The translations under genes were made by a program, and so were the position numbers. Positions 12,524 to 12,686 of a stretch of 12,686 nucleotides of DNA are shown one piece after another. The DNA lies in assembly GCA_964596865.1 (NCBI GenBank), contig CAZQVW010000057.1, forward strand, positions 1 through 12,686, given 5' to 3'. How positions within the stretch are numbered: position 1 is the first letter of the stretch; every line of letters starts with the position of its first letter. Source of the stretch: UBA6382 sp964596865 (GTDB lineage Bacteria > Bacteroidota > Bacteroidia > Bacteroidales > Bacteroidaceae). The notes under the pieces are model-generated. The model was not told the DNA's origin, made no database searches, and worked only from the letters and a program-made list of their open reading frames with translations.

Positions 12524-12645
12524 ATATTTTTTTCTTATAAAAAAATTATTCACCATCATTGGGGTCTTTTCAAATGACATCATCGACCAAGGGGGTCGGT
12601 GCTATCGATACCCTTTGGAAGAAAGCAGCCAGCCACTTATTAACT

Positions 12646-12670
12646 TGACGGCCGTCATTTTTTATGACGG
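12646..12670. promoter_or_regulatory. Palindromes upstream of the helicase-like gene
   Basis: TGACGGCCGTCA (12646-12657) is a perfect 12-bp palindrome. Its second half also pairs with ATGACGG (12664-12670) across a T5 loop, CCGTCAT-TTTTT-ATGACGG, so TGACGG occurs three times in 25 bp. It lies about 125 bp upstream of the preferred helicase start. It could be an operator, or the end of a transcript entering from outside the window. Confidence 0.4.
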
Positions 12671-12686
12671 GGTGAGTATCAAGGGG

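Overview
The window looks like chromosomal DNA of a member of the Bacteroidota, most likely order Bacteroidales. Reasons: proteins of families largely confined to that phylum (a DUF3078-type outer-membrane protein, a secreted DUF4468-like protein, two HU-related histone-like proteins), a GlyA of the Bacteroidales/Porphyromonas type, A/T-rich leaders instead of Shine-Dalgarno sites, and promoter boxes of the TTTG-N20-TAnnTTTG kind. I cannot fix the genus. Every convincing gene lies on the minus strand, so the window reads right to left.

The right third (about 8180-12686) is accessory. It holds an 803-residue SF2 helicase-like protein (10112-12523) and two small HU-related DNA-binding proteins (9098-9514 and 8369-8830). 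They are separated by repeat-rich intergenic DNA. All three genes end with the same four-codon signature, [G/T]TA-ACC-CCA-TAR, and the base after each stop codon begins a 15-nt hairpin of fixed geometry (6-bp stem, GCT loop, three different stem sequences). Beyond the hairpins lie arrays of 10-bp and 9-bp tandem units. A good promoter with a flanking inverted repeat sits ahead of a small ORF and the second HU gene (9788-9865).

The middle (about 1147-8040) is a tightly spaced run of co-directional core genes: a DUF4468-like secreted protein, a DUF3078-like outer-membrane protein, pyrB and pyrI (aspartate transcarbamoylase), glyA (serine hydroxymethyltransferase), rsmG (16S rRNA methyltransferase) and a glyoxalase-II-like metallo-beta-lactamase-fold hydrolase. 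Gaps of 12-60 bp (129 bp before rsmG) suggest largely joint transcription. A TAnnTTTG box at 8080-8087 and a G-quadruplex-capable tract at 8138-8152 lie at the head. Together these genes serve pyrimidine synthesis, one-carbon supply, ribosome modification and the cell envelope.

The left end has an inverted, hairpin-less copy of the composite repeat (about 963-1133), a LuxR-type regulator with a degenerate receiver domain (295-912), and at the very edge a 21-bp tandem repeat that can be read as heptapeptide repeats on the plus strand.

The best candidate for something undescribed is the repeat family: a modular element whose hairpin is fused to the stop codons of three consecutive accessory genes and whose arrays also flank the core gene cluster in inverted orientation.
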